The notes below the pieces were generated by a model, which saw only the letters and a program-made list of their open reading frames with translations, did no database searches and was not told where the DNA came from. Below, piece after piece: positions 12,001 to 22,054 of a stretch of 64,000 bases of DNA (the first letter of the stretch is position 1; each line of letters opens with the position of its first letter). A program made the translations under genes and the position numbers. Location: positions 14,622,576-14,686,575 of the forward strand of contig CM049309.1 of assembly GCA_026874595.1 (NCBI GenBank). The letters run 5' to 3'. The DNA is from Sipunculus nudus. Lineage: Eukaryota > Annelida > Sipuncula > Golfingiida > Sipunculidae.

Positions 12001-15000
12001 TTGGAAAGGTCCAACCCAGGAAGTCTCATAAAAACCTAATAAAGGTCCCCAGACCAAGAAACGTAGGGTCCAGGCCAGAAAAAATGGTTTATATCCATGA
12101 AAAAATAATGTTGCAGCTCTAAAGGAGGGGGTCTGGACCCTCCCCTCTGGATCTGCCACTGAATAATTACCACAGTGTAACAATGATGTTTATCTCCATG
12201 TTTGCAGATTCTAGGGGAGTTCTTATGGACGACATCTACAACGAGAATGGCAGTGCAGATTATAAGTACTATTACCCAGACCCAAATGAAAGTGAGTATA
12301 AGTGGTTCATCAAGTCTTTGTCATCCCTAATTTGGTCCAGAGTTGTTCCTTATTGTCCCCCGCTTCACGGACCCCGCTTCACGGAAGCGGGGGAGATAGA
12401 TTTGGGTTTGTTGCTTGCCGGAAATCTTCGATTTTCGCAAGCTGGTTGGTCAGTCGCGGATGTCTGTCTGTTTGTCTGTTTGTCTGTCATCTCTCTACAG
12501 GTCTCAATTTTGCACCAATCACTTTCGAACTTACACACTTTATAGATAATCAAAAATGCAAGAAGCCTATTGTTTTTGGTCAATATAGGTCAAAGGTCAA
12601 GATCAAGGTCATCAAAACTTCTCAAAACGGTGTTTTCTTCATATCTTTGTCACTATTAGTCGTATCTTCTTCAAACATAGCTCATTTTAAACGTCATTCC
12701 AAGGCCAGTCATCTGGTGTGTAGCTGACTCAAATTTGCCGTAACCATGGTTACGAATTTTTGGGAAAAAGTCATGATATTCGAAAATAAGGGGCCTTATT
12801 TTTCTAACTTTGGCAGTTTTACAGCTAGAGAGGTCTAGTTTTTTGCATCAGGTAGCATTTAACAAGTACTGCAAGATTTTATTACAGGTCTCGCGATATC
12901 TCGTATAATATCTCGTCAAACGAGATATTTCGAGATTTCAGTAATCTTGCCCTAGAGGTCACAGTTTTGCAGGAATCTCTTTGAAACTGACATAGCGTAA
13001 GTCCTACACTATTATCTCGAAACAGGTTTTCCATTTTTTGAATGCAGCCGCTAGGTGGCGCTGTATGCAAACCTCCCCAACATATCATGTTTTGGCGATA
13101 TCTCCAAAACTGTGAGCCTCAATTACATAAACTATAGCTAATTTTCTTCCTCTGAGTCTTTTCTAAATCCTGGTGGAGTCATTTTGACTCAATCTTGAGT
13201 CACTTTGTCAGTGTGTCCGTCTGTTTCTCAGTTTTCATCAAACTCGCCTGCTTACCGGTTATGGCGTCTCACATATAGCATTCTACAGCTCACAGTTTTG
13301 AAAGAATCCTTTTAAAACTATTACATCTTATGTCTTACACTAATATCTGGAAAAAGATTTTTCCTTTTCCAGAATTGGCCGCTAGGGGGCGGTGCACTCA
13401 AACTTGCACAACATATCATTTTTTGGCCATATCTCCAAAACTATAAACCTCATTTACATAAACTATAGCTTATTTTCTTCCTCTGGGTCTTTCCAAAAAC
13501 CTGGTGTATTCATTTGGTCTCAATCTTGAGTCACTTTGTCTGTGTGTCCGTCTGTTTCTCAGTTGTCCTCAAATTCGCCTGCATGCCGGTTCTTGCGTCT
13601 CACATATAGCATTCTACAGGCCACAGTTTTGAAAGAATCCTTTTAAAACTATTACATCTTATGTCTTACACTAAAATCTCGAAACGAATTTTTCATTTTC
13701 CAGATAAGGCCGCTAGGGGGCGGTGCACTCAAACTTCCACAACATATCATTTTTTGGCCATATCTCCAAAAGTATAAACCCCATTTACATAAACTATAGC
13801 TTATTATCTTCCTCTGAGGTTTCTCCATCACATGATTAAGTCAACTGGTCTCAATCTTGGGTCAGTTTGTCAGTATGTTTGTCTGTATGTCAGTTGTCCT
13901 CAATTTCGCCTGCTTCCAGGTGCTTGCGTCTCACATGTAGCATTCTACTGGACAGTTTTGAAGGAATCGTTTTGTAAATTACACTTGTCATATATCATGA
14001 TGATATCTGGAAGTCCTATGTTTATTATTCAAATAAGTCAAAGGTCAAGGACAAGGTGATCAAAATATATCAAAAACTTATTTTCTTTAGAACTTTGTTA
14101 ATATTGGTTCTTTCTTCACAAACTATGGATTATTTTCTTTCACTTTTATACTGCTCGTTCATCTGACTAACTTTACATCATTTCCGGCAAGCGCGTGACC
14201 TCAGGTCATCTAGTTTGTCTGTCTGTCTGTCTGTCTATTTGTCCATCAGGTGTTGTTTCCATGCAATAATTTTCCTAAATATTATTTGATTTCATTCAAA
14301 TTTAGGTCAATGATTGTTCTTATGCATACCTTGGTTGGGATTGGTTTTGGAGTGTTTATCTGAAAAATAATTCTCTCCAGCTCAAAAACAAAATTATCAA
14401 ATTTTGGTCCAATTTCTCAATGTGTTTCGGTTTTTAATCGCCTGCAGATGTCTCTACTTGTCAAAGTGGATGTTGGTCCTATTTCTCAATGTGTTTTAGT
14501 TTATGTTCATTTGCAGGTGTCCCTAAATATCATGGTAGAACTGTTTAATGTGCCCTCAAGATTTTCTCCACATTTCATAATTTTGTTTGCTTATCAAGCA
14601 TGAAAGACAACAAGAGCCCAAAGTGGGGTATGTTAATTCCACAAATTTGCTTGTTTTCATTGAGATTGCCCCAGAGCAGGTCTCTTATGGTCATGTTTCA
14701 TGCCTAGTTTACCCACACATGGTGTCTCTGTTGTTGTGTGCCATGTTTAGATATACCCTAAGGTGGTCAAATATTGGTCCTGTTTTGATGTCTAGATTAT
14801 CCCACATGTAGTCCCTTGTTGGCTATGCCTCATGTTTAGATTTACCCACATGTGGTCTCTCGTTTGTTATGCTTCATGTTTAGATTTACCCACATGTGGA
14901 CCATGTGGTCTCTCATTTGTTATGCTTCATGTTTAGATTTACCCACGTGTGGACCATGTGGTCTCTCATTTGTTATGCTTCATGTTTAGATTTACCCACA

Positions 15001-18000
15001 TATGGTCTCTCATTTGTTATGCGTCATGTTTAGATTTACCCACATTTGGGCACTCATTGAAAATGTTTAAAGTCTAGAGTTACCCAGATATGGCCCCTCA
15101 TTAGTCATGTATCATGTATATATTTACCCAAAGATTATGGTCCATGATTGGTCAGGTGTCACATCTAGATTTACCCACAGATGGTCCCTCATTTGTCATG
15201 TTTCATGTCTAGATTTACCTGCAGATGGTGTCTCTTTTGTCATGTTTCATGTCAAGATTTACCTGCAGATGGTGTCTCTTTTGTCATGTTTCATGTCTAG
15301 ATTTACCTGCAGATGGTGTCTCTTTTGTCATGTTTAGTGTCTAGATTTACCTGCAGATGGTGTCTCTTTTGTCATGTTTCATGTCTAGATTTACCTGCAG
15401 ATGGTGTCTGTTTTGTCATGTTTAGTGTCTAGATTTACCTGCAGATGGTGTCTCGTTAGTCATGTTTCATGTCTAGATTTACCTGCAGATGGTGTCTCTT
15501 TTGTCATGTTTAGTGTCTAGATTTACACACAGATTGTCCCTCATTAGTCAAGTATCATGTCCAGATTTACTCAAGAAATGGTCCTTCAACCCAATGGTGA
15601 ACAACCAAATCCAATTTGAACAAATATTGATGAATTCATCACCTCATAAAGCATCGTGTTCAATTATTATGAAAAATAGCATCTGAAAAGTGGCTGGGAG
15701 CTATTACAGGTGTCAGCATAAAGACACCGCATGGAACCTTTGCATCGCTCAGTCCACAACACCTGTCAAACAGAGGTGCACTGACTGACTTCGCCAAAAG
15801 ACAATGTAATACATGTTCCCCCTGGCTGAAATATTGTGTATTGCTCAGGGACGCTACATAGGGGCCAGGGGTTGGGTCAAGTAAAAGGGGGTGTGTACTT
15901 CAGTATATGTACAAGAACTTTAGGTATTGACAAGAACAAGTACAGAAATATTTAGGTGTACTTGAGTACAAGCAGAGTAGTCTGTTCTTAAGTAAAAGTA
16001 CTTCTTAAGTAAAAGTACTTTATCATTTAATTCATTCAGATAAAGAAAACGGCACAAAAGTACATACAGCAATAATAAGAGCACCGGTTGTGAAAACACC
16101 TCAGTCCTGTGATTAATTAGTGAACCCACTGACTTATCATAGTGCTACGATATATTCTCTGAACATCACAAGGTTTCCTTATGTCGTGTTTATGGTTAGT
16201 AGATATAATTATTTTTTGTTTAGAACTGTACTTAATTGACTATAGTCCTTGATTTTTTTCATTTACATTTTTAGAAAGCACAAGTGCCATGTACAAGTAC
16301 AGGGCAATTACTCAGATATCTGTACTCAAGTACAAGTACATGTACTTGACCCAACCCTGACATGGGCTCGCATGTCATTTAAGCTGAGGCTCCTATTGTA
16401 CAAATCTGTTGCACCAGTTTTTAGCAAACCTGTGAGCTTATGCGATGGTGTGGCGGCGTCAGGCGTCTGTCGTCTGTACGTTAAACCATACTATCTTGAA
16501 AAGGGCAAGAGTTAGCATCACAAAATTTTATGCAAAAAATTCCGGTAAGTCATCTAAAAAACTATATTGGATTTTGCTTATTTTTTGGCTTACTGCATTT
16601 TCATAGATTTTATAGGGAAAAGGCTAAAAAAAAAGCTTTAAAAATCTTCTCTAAAACTGTTCAGCCAAGTTGTCCAGTATATCACAGAAATGATTCCTGG
16701 AACAATCTTCCTCCAATTTGTTCGAATGGTTTAAGTTCGGTGATTTTGGGCTGAGTTACGGGAAATTTAACTTAATTGAGGTATTGGTGGCACCACCTGC
16801 ATCGGCCTTTTTTGTACGGGGGTCATCAGTGCCTGTATCATACTGACAGCTGCAAAAAACTTCTTCTCTGAAACCATATGGCCACATTGTTTAATATTGC
16901 ACAGAAATGATTCTAGGGTAGGGCTTTCTGAAGTTTGTTCAAATGATCTCAGTTCAGTGACTTTTGGCTGAGTTATGGGAAGCTGAATTTAGTCAAATGC
17001 CATTACAGCCCATTTTAGCTCAGTGGCTACAAAGATCTTCTTCTCAAAAACCACTGGGCCAAATTCTTAAATCCCACACATTAATTATCCTTTGTTATTG
17101 ATAATTCAAGTTTGTTCAAATGGTTTTGTTTCAATGATTTTTTGCTGAGTTATGGGAAGCTTAACTTAGCCGTTTTGCTGTATTTTCCCATATGAGTTAT
17201 AAACCTGTAAAACGTTTTTTGACTGACGCCACTGAGGCCAATTTGTTTAATATTTTACAAGAATAATCCCCTGAATAATTCTTAAAATAATTGTCTTTTA
17301 TGGTTCCAAAGAATGAATTTTTGGCTGGAGCTATCATCACCAAATTTATGCCAGTCTTGGTCACATGAGTCATACATGAAATTCAGGTATCAGTGGTGCC
17401 ACCTGCATTGACCTTTTTTTGTAGGGCGGTCATTGGTCATCTGTACATTAACCCATAATTTCTCAGGAATAGCAGGAGCTACCATCCCCAGATTTTATGC
17501 AGTAATCTGTCACATATCAAATGTTGTGGGATTCGGCTTATTTTTTTGCTATCTGCATTTACTTATATTTTATAGGGAAAAAGCTGAAAAACTTTTAAAA
17601 GTCTTCTTCTTATAAATAGTCCAGCCAAATTGTTCAATATTTTACAGAAATGAACCCAGAGGCAAGCCCTCTCAAGTTTGTTCAAATGGTTTGCATTTGA
17701 TGAATTTTAGTGGAGTTACACGAATTTGAACAGTCATTTGGCCAAGTAAGCATACTGACATAGTAATCTCAGAAATGACAGAAGCTAGCATTACCAAGTA
17801 TTATGCAAATGTTGGTCACATGACTCATATTTGAAGTTTTGTGAATATGTCAGCTTGAAGAAAAAAGCATTTTAGCCAAAGTCTTTCACTATGTGTAAAC
17901 AGATTTACCAACAGGCAAAGATTATGTCTGTATCTTTAAATAGGTTGAGAAACTACCAGCTGTTTCAGATTTGGCAACAGATCAAGAGTTCATTCAGTGC

Positions 18001-20415
18001 AGCCAGATATAGGTCAAGAGTTCAATCAGTGCAGCCAAGCACAAGGCATGTGATCACCTCATGGGTGACATGTGAACACCTCATTGGCACCATGTGATCA
18101 CTTCATGGGTGTCATGCCCCTCAGGGCAGGGACCCTGCATGAGCTTATGCAATGGTGTGGCTACTATTTTAGATATGGCAACAGGCTAGAGGTCAGTCTT
18201 GATCTATTTATGGCTTTGGCAGACTGCCAACTGTGTCGGATGAGGCAACAGTCAAGAGTTCACTCAGTGCAGCCAGGTATCGGTCAGGAGTTCACTCAGT
18301 GCAGTAGCTGCATTCTTCTTATAGTGTTGGCAGACTGCCCACTGCATCAGATTTGGCACCAAAGTTCAGCCTGGATCTATTTATAGCTTTTGCAGACTGC
18401 CAACTGTGTCAGATTATGCAACAGGTCAAGAGTTCACTCAGTGCAGCCAGGTTCAGGTCAAAAGTTCCCTCAGTCTAGCCAGGTGCAGGTCATGAGTTCA
18501 CTCAGTGCAGTAGCCTGAGCCAGCAAACTTGTCACAGTTCACACGGGGCAACTGCCTTTCTCACCTAAGCCTGGGCAGCCCCATGCATCAGACTCAAGGT
18601 AAGTTTGTTGTATTTGCCTGATATTTTGACCTGTCTAAGTGTCTTTGACGGCTTTCTCGTTCACAAGACAGATGTCACCACCTACAATGACTTTTGCACA
18701 GTGTATGTGCCTGCTTATTTCTACAGAGGAATTTGATATATCAGCCTGAAATCGGGCATATTTATACATATCAAATAGCTTTGTCATATACAAGACTGAT
18801 GGTGCCAGCTACAATAATTTTTGCATAGTGTGTGTCCCCGCTTATTTTCAGGGGGGGGTTGATATATCAGTCTGAAATTGGGCATATGTATATATCTCTG
18901 ATAGCTTTGTTGTATACAGGACTTGGGGTGCCAGCTACAATCATTTGTGTGTTGTGTGCACCCATGCCAGAATTTCAGCAGTGATGTTTGTGTAATTCTT
19001 TCTTATTCAAAATGTTTAGTACTTGCATCGTTCATGAACATGAGAAGTAATGGTCCAGCATTGAAGCATTATACCTGGTGTATTTCCCAACGCACAGGTT
19101 CGCATTAGGCCTGTAGGCCTTGTTATGTATATGGTACTTGAGACAAAAATACTTAACATATCCAGAAACATTTAAAAAATAACTATAAAGACATACTAAA
19201 TTAGCTTACTGTCAGAACATTTTCTTGTGCCATTTAAGGCCAAAAATGTTAGGGTTCTCAGGCACTTTTTAAAAAAAAAATCAGTGTGGGTAGGTGATTT
19301 TTTTTTTCTAACTTTTTTTTGCATGTTTCGATAAAAATGTCATATGATCAGGGAAAATTGATAATAACATAATTTTTTTGCTTAACAGGTAAAAGCACCA
19401 TATAACAAAGGAAATCTTATCAAAATTCTATTATTTTATCTTCTTTAAAAAGGAAAATAAAAATTTATGATGTGGGGGGTTAAAATTGACACGGGCGATA
19501 TGCCTCAGAACCATACCTTTTTTTTGGCCTTACTATTTTTACATAATATTGTTGTGTGTAATTAAGTGTTGAAATAAATTTATGCAGATATATATATATA
19601 AATCTATATTTTGGCTTAGGCTTTATGTATAATGTCTTTTTAAATTTTTGTATGGCCGAGAGATGGCGCTCTAATCTACATTGCCGCATCGCAGTTTGAT
19701 TTCATAATAGAAAGACCAGACTTACTGTAAGACATGTCATAGTGTAATTCTTTACAATGTTTGGTATTTAAAATAGGAAACTAATAAAAATACAGATTTT
19801 GGTTTTTATTTTAACATTAATTAAAGATGGATTTAATATAAGGGCTACAAAAATGTTGGTATTCAAATTGTCACGAATTCGTGTTTAGATGGTGTGGGGG
19901 TATAGCTCAGTGGCAGAGCATTCGACTGCAGATCGAGAGGTCACCGGTTCAACTCCGGTTGCCCCCTGTGACGTTTTATTTTTTATGCCAAGCTCGGGGT
20001 CCAGTGTTTATAATGAAATCACCTTCAGTTTATTTTCAGCATTTAATCTGTCGAGGTTACTCTAATTAATGTCAGAATACATGTTTATTTTACGAATTTT
20101 GCCTATGTAGATCAACGCCCATATTATAGGGACAAGTGCTGCCGCCTTGTAGCGAAACTGGTAACTACAGCATGCTGACCCTCTGCGTATGACCTGCTTG
20201 TCCAGAGTCTAAATGATTAATAATGAAGTTATTCTTTTTTAGCCCCCCCCCCCCCCAATAAATTATTATATTTTGAAGTATATTTGAATTTTGTATGAGA
20301 TTATACCACTTGTTCTCTTTCATGACAATTATATATTTTATTTTCAGTCGCTTCTTCCATGAAGAGAGCCCTGGAGAAGGTTAAAAACAGCAAAGTGGGA
20401 CTGGATGAACTTTAA
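2987..20415 (+). CDS. TXNDC12: TXNDC12 (ERp18/ERp19) thioredoxin-domain ER protein, complete, 7 exons
   Basis: Joining 2987-3068, 3695-3755, 4495-4547, 6050-6123, 9650-9719, 12208-12291 and 20348-20415 gives 492 bp and 163 residues, with GT-AG introns and matching phases. Residues 1 to about 23 form a signal peptide (MATTSLIALLCVFGQF...). HKSWCGACKALKPKF at 57-71 holds the CxxC redox site (C61, C64), exactly the TXNDC12 type. VMVN follows at 85-88, then an acidic stretch DEEDPEDKK. YIPR at 106-109 carries the cis-proline. The C-terminus LDEL replaces the EDEL of vertebrate TXNDC12 as an ER retrieval signal. The family has thiol-disulfide oxidoreductase activity in the ER lumen and is related to the AGR2/AGR3 proteins. 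Length is close to the vertebrate protein (about 172 residues). No frameshift or missing catalytic residue is seen. Confidence 0.96.
3695..3755 (+). CDS. TXNDC12: TXNDC12 exon 2
   Basis: Acceptor TTTTATAG ends at 3694 and donor GA|GTAAGT begins at 3756. It encodes GFNERIQWLNLEDGLAAGKA, matching the family's pre-active-site region (aromatic and 'LEDG' positions). Phase 1 enters and phase 2 leaves. Confidence 0.95.
4495..4547 (+). CDS. TXNDC12: TXNDC12 exon 3 (WCGAC active site)
   Basis: Acceptor ATTTTTTCAG ends at 4494 and donor AAAG|GTAAGC starts at 4548. It encodes NKPVFLLFHKSWCGACK: the buried beta-strand and the redox-active CGAC that starts the catalytic helix. Confidence 0.97.
5394..5720. 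repeat. degenerate GGATG-rich short tandem repeat in intron 3
   Basis: Irregularly spaced copies of (A)GGATGaAA/TAATAGGATG recur about every 15 to 30 bp. It appears to be a decayed minisatellite. The - strand frame across it is an artefact. Confidence 0.6.
6050..6123 (+). CDS. TXNDC12: TXNDC12 exon 4
   Basis: Acceptor TTTATTGCAG ends at 6049 and donor GCG|GTAAGG starts at 6124. It encodes ALKPKFEASQEIEDLSHNF followed by VMVNIA, near-identical in pattern to the vertebrate protein. It leaves in phase 0. Confidence 0.97.
6696..8652 (+). mobile_element. repeat copy A (about 2.0 kb) in intron 4
   Basis: Starts TTAGTGAACCTGTGAGCTTA and ends in the palindrome AGGCCTTTAGGCCTTGTT. A second copy with the same order of blocks lies at 16421-19124. 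Inside are about 300-bp units (ending 'GAGTTATGGGAAGCT'), a stretch of short CAAGAGTTCACTCAGTGCAG units near 7850-8080, and units with GGTGGYGCCACCTACA near 8232, 8352 and 8481. The end sequence CTTGTT after a palindrome matches the other hairpin-bounded families in the window. No protein coding is evident. Confidence 0.75.
8656..9610. repeat. degenerate array of about 130-bp units with GGTGGCGCCACCTACAT
   Basis: It opens with a hairpin (ACATGACCC...GGGTCACATGT, 8657-8684) and a GTCTGTTT-rich stretch. The motif GCCACCTACA/GCAA then recurs near 8850, 9004, 9130, 9263, 9395 and 9542, roughly every 130-150 bp, each followed by text such as 'CTGAAATTTTGCATGTGTATA'. It probably belongs to another hairpin-bounded element whose right end is lost. 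Confidence 0.6.
9650..9719 (+). CDS. TXNDC12: TXNDC12 exon 5 (acidic loop and cis-proline)
   Basis: Acceptor ACTATTACAG ends at 9649 and donor CTTG|GTGAGT starts at 9720. It encodes DEEDPEDKKFAPDGAYIPR and then VLIL. YIPR carries the conserved cis-proline facing the CxxC site. Confidence 0.97.
10405..10712 (+). mobile_element. tRNA-derived SINE, copy 1 (intron 5)
   Basis: The head CCAGCTTCTATGGCTGAGGG... carries an A-box-like TGGCTGAGGGG and a B-box-like ATTCAAATTTC. The body shares blocks with 38757-39104: 'CAAGTGCACCTTTTGGGGATTCCTCGG' against its counterpart, and the tail 'GTAGTCtgGAACTG...TCTGCAGATGT'. Copy 2 is the better preserved. Confidence 0.65.
10800..11350. repeat. about 22-bp minisatellite in intron 5
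   Basis: Degenerate tandem copies of GATTAACATACAGGGAGTAAAT cover this stretch, and weaker copies extend on both sides (about 9800-11580). Stops in all frames show it is non-coding. Confidence 0.8.
12208..12291 (+). CDS. TXNDC12: TXNDC12 exon 6
   Basis: Acceptor ATGTTTGCAG ends at 12207 and donor GAAA|GTGAGT starts at 12292. It encodes (D)SRGVLMDDIYNENGSADYK then YYYPDPNE. The spacing 'NENG...YKYYY' matches the family's C-terminal half. A frame that reads on past the donor into the intron is not the product. Confidence 0.96.
12356..14215 (+). mobile_element. hairpin-bounded element family F2 (intron 6)
   Basis: The left end is a strong hairpin: CCCCCGCTTC..., a second CCCCGCTTCACGG, then AAGCGGGGG. 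GTCTGTTT repeats follow, then three related units of about 330 bp. Each unit has 'CACAGTTTTG...AAAGAATC...', CCGCTAGGKGGCGS and 'ACATATCATTTTTTGGCCATATCTCC'. The right end is TGACCTCAGGTCATCTAGTT: a short palindrome then CTAGTT. No coding capacity. The architecture fits non-autonomous pearl/Helentron-like elements of bivalves. Confidence 0.7.
14216..14246. repeat. (GTCT)n microsatellite
   Basis: A tetranucleotide GTCT run directly after the right end of the F2 element. Confidence 0.9.
14680..15540. repeat. 44-bp minisatellite in intron 6
   Basis: The unit ATGGTGTCTCTTTTGTCATG + TTTCATGTCTAGATTTACCTGCAG (44 bp) is nearly perfect from about 15180 to 15530. 'GCAGATGGTGTCT' recurs at about 15221, 15264, 15308, 15352, 15396, 15440 and 15484. 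More diverged units with 'TTTAGATTTACCCACATGTGG' extend left to about 14680. Confidence 0.92.
15866..16359. mobile_element. hAT-type MITE (intron 6)
   Basis: A terminal inverted repeat CAGGGGTTGGGTCAAGTA at 15866 is mirrored by TACTTGACCCAACCCTG ending at 16359. Flanking 8-mers ATAGGGGC (15858-15865) and ACATGGGC (16360-16367) agree at 6 of 8 positions, as expected for an aged hAT target duplication. The interior is rich in CAAGTACAAGTAC-type sequence near both ends. No transposase, 494 bp. Confidence 0.8.
16421..19124 (+). mobile_element. repeat copy B (about 2.7 kb) in intron 6
   Basis: Direct-repeat partner of 6696-8652. It starts TTAGCAAACCTGTGAGCTTA and ends CGCATTAGGCCTGTAGGCCTTGTT. 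It holds more internal units than copy A, including two blocks of CAAGAGTTCACTCAGTGCAGCC (about 17980-18030 and 18240-18530) and units ending GTGCCAGCTACAAT. Non-coding. Confidence 0.75.
19235..19532 (+). mobile_element. AAGGCC-TIR MITE, copy 1
   Basis: Left end TTAAGGCCAAAAATG...GGTTCTCAGGCA, right end TGCCTCAGAACCATACC(T)nGGCCTTA. The interior has 'GGTAAAAGCACCATATAACAAAGGAAAT', shared with the copies at 21711, 23835, 28337, 35205, 43079 and 57721. Non-coding and non-autonomous. Confidence 0.85.
19896..19967 (+). tRNA. tRNA-Cys (anticodon GCA)
   Basis: 72 bp with complete cloverleaf pairing: acceptor GGGGGTA with TGCCCCC plus discriminator T, D arm GCTC...GAGC, anticodon stem TTCGA/TCGAG around the loop CTGCAGA (anticodon GCA), T arm ACCGG-TTCAACT-CCGGT. 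Internal promoter boxes A (TAGCTCAGTGGCAGA) and B (GGTTCAACTCC) are intact and there is no intron. It lies in TXNDC12 intron 6, same strand, 380 bp before the last exon. It appears functional, but a run of four or more T's for Pol III termination lies close downstream only as a short TTTT near 19975. Confidence 0.96.
20348..20415 (+). CDS. TXNDC12: TXNDC12 exon 7 (LDEL terminus and stop)
   Basis: Acceptor TATTTTCAG ends at 20347. It encodes (I)ASSMKRALEKVKNSKVGLDEL, stop TAA at 20413-20415. The terminal LDEL is a KDEL-type ER retrieval signal. Confidence 0.95.
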
Positions 20416-20715
20416 AGATGTTGTCTTTATATTTAAAACATAAATTATTGACAAGGTTTAGAGCCAATGTCAAATTAATTGAGCTTCCATGATTAATTTG
20501 TGTAGGCTTTGGAATCGATTTACATTTTTGTGTGGTTGTTAGAATCTTTGTTTGTGAATTTCAAGGTTTTATATAATGTGTTTATTTGATTTCTGTGAAA
20601 ATATTTTGAATTACAGTTGAAGGAATAGAAATTCATTATAGTGAAATATAATTATGTTTTGAATTCTATTACAGTATTTTGAATTTTAAGGGAATTAAAT
20701 AGACATTCATTACAG

Positions 20716-20797
<82 letters not shown>

Positions 20798-21440
20798 TTA
20801 AGACCCTTCATGTGTGCTAAAACATGTTTGTGTTTAACTTAGATGTGTGGTTTTCAGTGGCTGTGACCACATACAGAACCACTAAAATGGTTATATGAAT
20901 ATCAGTGTGGTTTGAATGAGGCAACAGATTAAGCTTATTGAATTGGATTGTTATTTTTCCAAGGACTGAAAAAAATAGTCATGGTTACCATGTGGTTGTT
21001 GCTGGGATCGAGTGATAATCATGAACAAAGTTGTACAAAGAATACATGCAGTGGCATGAAATCTTGATATGATTATATATTGCGCTGGTGTTATATAAAC
21101 TTAACAGTGAATTCTTTTACATGTTTGCCTATACATTTTATGTAAAAAAATACACCAATGTTCTTGGATATCTCATCTGGCTCGAATATCTATATTTATA
21201 TATGTCTTTTTTTTATCACTGATAGGATTTAACGTATTCACTATCATGATTATTTGTTATAAAATATTTATAGCAGTTTTATTGATATTGATACATTCAT
21301 AACTATTGAACAAATAAAAAATATACCGGCCTGTTATAATTGATGATGGGGTCAATATTCTGAAAGGAACGTATGCAATATTATTGTTGGATCAGGTAAG
21401 CCAAATTTAATCCTAGTATGCGAAAGAAGAAATAAACATA
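20416..21440 (+). other. probable TXNDC12 3' UTR with candidate poly(A) signals
   Basis: AT-rich sequence after the stop. AATAAA hexamers occur at 21313-21318 and 21431-21436. Which one is used, or whether an earlier variant signal is used, cannot be decided from sequence. The (TA)n tract at 20717-20796 would lie inside the UTR if either is used. Confidence 0.4.
20717..20796. repeat. long (TA)n microsatellite, about 40 units
   Basis: About 80 bp of uninterrupted TA dinucleotides shortly after the TXNDC12 stop codon. Likely length-polymorphic and cruciform-prone. Confidence 0.95.
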
Positions 21441-21710
21441 ATTATACCAACGTTTAGGGAAATATTTTTTCCTTCAATAAAGGATTATGGGATAAATCTT
21501 AAGTGTTTCTGTTGCTTTGTCACCATGAAGCACTTGATATTATAATTTTCTTTTTTTTTCTTCCGATTCTATCCCTGTGCCACACTTGGCCACAAAATCC
21601 GCCTGGTCACACTTGACTGTAGGGAGTCCACCACTCTGCAAAGCCTGCACTGTCCCCGGGTCGACACTGACTTCGGGCGCCTGACGTCAGAGGGACACAA
21701 TACTGACCTT

Positions 21711-22054
21711 TTAGGCCAAAAAAAATTAAAGGTATGGTTCTCAGGCACCGCCCGCATCAATTTTAAACCCCCGCATCAAAAATTTTTATTTTGATTTTCA
21801 ATAGAAACATCAATTTTGAGCTTCAGCCGCTCGGACATTTCTTTCAAGAAGATAAAATCATACAATTTCCTTTATAATGTGGTGCTTTTACTTATTTAGA
21901 CAAATAAATATGATATTATCATGCTTTTCCCTTATAATTTGACATTTTTATCGAAACATACCAAAAAAAATTAAAATAAAAAAAAACGCCCGCCCGCATT
22001 GATTTCTGGAAAAAAGTGCCTGAGAACCATACCTTTTTTTTTATTTTGGCCTTA
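21711..22054 (-). mobile_element. AAGGCC-TIR MITE, copy 2 (full length)
   Basis: Starts TTAGGCCAAAAAAAATTAAAGG then TATGGTTCTCAGGCACC; ends TGCCTGAGAACCATACC(T)nGGCCTTA. The interior is the reverse complement of the 19235 copy ('GAGCTTCAGCCGCTCGGACAT', 'TTTCAAGAAGATAAAATCATACAATTT'). This is a clean reference copy of about 344 bp. Confidence 0.9.

Noticed and set aside
12183-12545. 120-codon + frame starting before TXNDC12 exon 6
   Set aside because: It includes exon 6 in its correct frame but reads on through a clear donor (GTGAGT) into intron and the F2 hairpin. Only 12208-12291 is supported.
15107-15337. + strand frame of 76 codons with repeated 'MSRFTCRW' wording
   Set aside because: It is a translation of the 44-bp minisatellite. 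44 is not divisible by three, so the frame drifts and no repeat protein is encoded.
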